From Candidatus Gastranaerophilales bacterium (GTDB lineage Bacteria; Cyanobacteriota; Vampirovibrionia; Gastranaerophilales; Gastranaerophilaceae): a stretch of 22,831 nucleotides of DNA. Made by a program: the position numbers and the translations under genes. Positions 22,112 through 22,831 of this stretch are shown piece by piece; within the stretch, counting starts at the first letter, position 1; each line of letters begins with the position of its first letter. Under the pieces are notes generated by a model. That model was not told the origin of the DNA. It saw nothing but the letters and a program-made list of their open reading frames with translations, and did no database searches. The stretch spans positions 1 through 22,831 of the forward strand of contig CAAFVD010000051.1 in NCBI GenBank assembly GCA_900766355.1, read 5' to 3'.

Positions 22112-22525
22112 TTATTCACCCATAACTTTTACGATAACACGTTTTTTACGTTGTCCGTCAAACTCTGCGTAATATATTTGTTGCCAAGTCCCAAAATCTA
22201 ATCTGCCAGCTGTTATCGGAACAATAACTTCGTGACCAATTAGTAAACTTTTTAGGTGACTATCTCCATTAGTTTCGCCTGTGCGATGGTGGTTATAGTT
22301 TATATCAAAAGGTGCAAGTTCTTCTAGCCATTTGTCTATGTCTGCAATTAGTCCGTTTTCTGCATCGTTAACGTATACACCTGCGGTTATGTGCATTGCA
22401 GAAACAAGTACCATACCTTCTTTGATACCACTTTTTCTTACAATACTTTGTACTTCATCAGTTATATTTATGTATTCTCGTTGATGTTCTGTGCAAAACC
22501 ACAAATATTCTGTTGCAAATTTCAT
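22112..22525 (-). CDS. yjbQ: YjbQ / UPF0047 family protein
   Basis: A compact 137-residue protein of the widespread YjbQ/UPF0047 family, annotated in databases as a secondary thiamine-phosphate synthase activity. The second ATG (22525, MKFATEYLW) is chosen because AGGAG lies 8 nt before it but only 2 nt before the first ATG (22531). Conserved elements are MHITAGVYVND, HHRTGETNGDSHLKSLLIG (putative metal-binding His and Glu) and PITAGRLDFGTWQ followed by EFDGQR. Family assignment is secure; its physiological role is poorly known in general. It is monocistronic with its own promoter and does not neighbour thiamine genes. Confidence 0.94.
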   Translation of the reverse strand: MKFATEYLWFCTEHQREYINITDEVQSIVRKSGIKEGMVLVSAMHITAGVYVNDAENGLIADIDKWLEELAPFDINYNHHRTGETNGDSHLKSLLIGHEVIVPITAGRLDFGTWQQIYYAEFDGQRKKRVIVKVMGE

Positions 22526-22549
22526 AAACATTTCTCCTTTTGTTTAGAT

Positions 22550-22578
22550 ATCATATAACAAAATGTGGTTTTTGACTA
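22550..22578 (-). promoter_or_regulatory. Promoter of yjbQ
   Basis: Minus strand TAGTCA (22573-22578), a 17-bp spacer and TATGAT (22550-22555), 24 bp before the chosen start codon. Confidence 0.55.
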
Positions 22579-22612
22579 TGAGTGGAAGATTTATATTTTA
22601 AACAAAATAAAA

Positions 22613-22659
22613 AGGGAAACCACAAAGCGTTTTTCTACACACACTTCACGTATTTCCCT
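22613..22659 (-). terminator. Likely terminator of the gene cut by the right edge, with a large loop
   Basis: On the minus strand AGGGAAA (22653-22659) pairs with TTTCCCT (22613-22619), followed by a T-rich run TTTTTATTTTG. The 33-nt interior is unusually large for an intrinsic terminator and may fold or bind something. Confidence 0.5.
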
Positions 22660-22672
22660 AAAAATCGGTTAT

Positions 22673-22693
22673 TATTTAGGTTATATTTAGGTT
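22673..22693. repeat. Two direct copies of TATTTAGGTT, 11 bp apart
   Basis: TATTTAGGTT at 22673-22682 and 22684-22693, in the spacer after the last gene. The end of that gene has a further partial copy (ATTTAGGCTT). The helical-turn spacing could mark a binding site, but AT-rich chance repeats are possible. Confidence 0.3.
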
Positions 22694-22749
22694 TTAAATA
22701 TATTATTTGTTGAAATTAAATAATGTTTAGCTTGTATTATTTAATTTAT

Positions 22750-22831
22750 TTAGGCTTGTAATCCGTAGTGAGAAACTTGAGATTGGACACCGGCTTGAAT
22801 ACGTTGAGTTGTTGCCTTTTCTTCTTCTTCA
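22750..22831 (-). CDS. C-terminal 26 codons of an unidentified gene (cut by window edge)
   Basis: The minus-strand frame runs in from the right edge and ends with TAA at 22750-22752. The visible part is a Glu/Lys-rich helix end followed by TTQRIQAGVQSQVSHYGLQA. There is too little to assign a family. Its direction and the terminator-like hairpin downstream support it being a real gene end. Confidence 0.6.
   Translation of the reverse strand, partial: EEEEKATTQRIQAGVQSQVSHYGLQA

Overview
The window is an AT-rich stretch from a flagellated, double-membraned bacterium: it has a TolC-type outer-membrane channel and the flagellar genes fliE, fliF, fliG, fliH and flhA. It reads with the standard bacterial code and uses Shine-Dalgarno sites in many but not all genes. 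Several large orphan proteins carry a short aromatic-glycine motif (SFKG, HFAGN, HFGS) and small-residue membrane segments. One protein pairs a Trp-Cys domain with a leucine-rich solenoid, and another has an N-terminal Cys/His motif (CPHG..CPIC). From memory this combination suggests non-photosynthetic relatives of cyanobacteria (Vampirovibrionia/Melainabacteria, order Gastranaerophilales). That placement is inference; no marker gene for taxonomy is present. There are no tRNAs, rRNAs, insertion sequences, phage genes or CRISPR arrays.

Layout. 1-2.9 kb: a leucine-rich-repeat protein (possibly cut by the left edge) converging on an orphan protein with a phosphoribosyltransferase-like PRPP loop. 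2.9-4.7 kb: a minus-strand operon of a DUF1858 CxxC protein, NfeD and a QmcA-type slipin, closed by a good intrinsic terminator. 4.7-6.5 kb: a tiny orphan gene and a TolC-like channel with a periodic histidine-rich tail. 6.5-8.3 kb: a glycosyltransferase and galE on the plus strand. 8.3-10 kb: a TPR protein. 10.2-12.85 kb: a three-gene orphan operon (Cys/His-motif protein, duplicated membrane protein, small helical protein). 12.85-13.25 kb: a 404-bp divergent control region rich in inverted repeats. 13.25-13.9 kb: a NarL/LuxR-type response regulator. 13.98-20.2 kb: the flagellar operon fliE-fliF-fliG-fliH-flhA, ending with yidD. 20.4-22.8 kb: pnuC, an internally duplicated SFKG-type membrane protein, yjbQ, and the last 26 codons of a further gene.

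How the parts fit. The flagellar operon supplies the MS-ring (FliF), rod adaptor (FliE), switch protein (FliG), export-ATPase regulator (FliH) and export gate (FlhA). FliI is missing from its usual place after FliH, FliG is very divergent, and yidD sits where it is not normally found. The response regulator converges on this operon and diverges from the orphan operon, so it is a candidate regulator of the latter and of itself.

The best candidates for something undescribed are the SFKG-tagged orphan proteins with the three-gene CPHG operon, the altered FliG motor domain, and the His-periodic tail on the TolC homologue.
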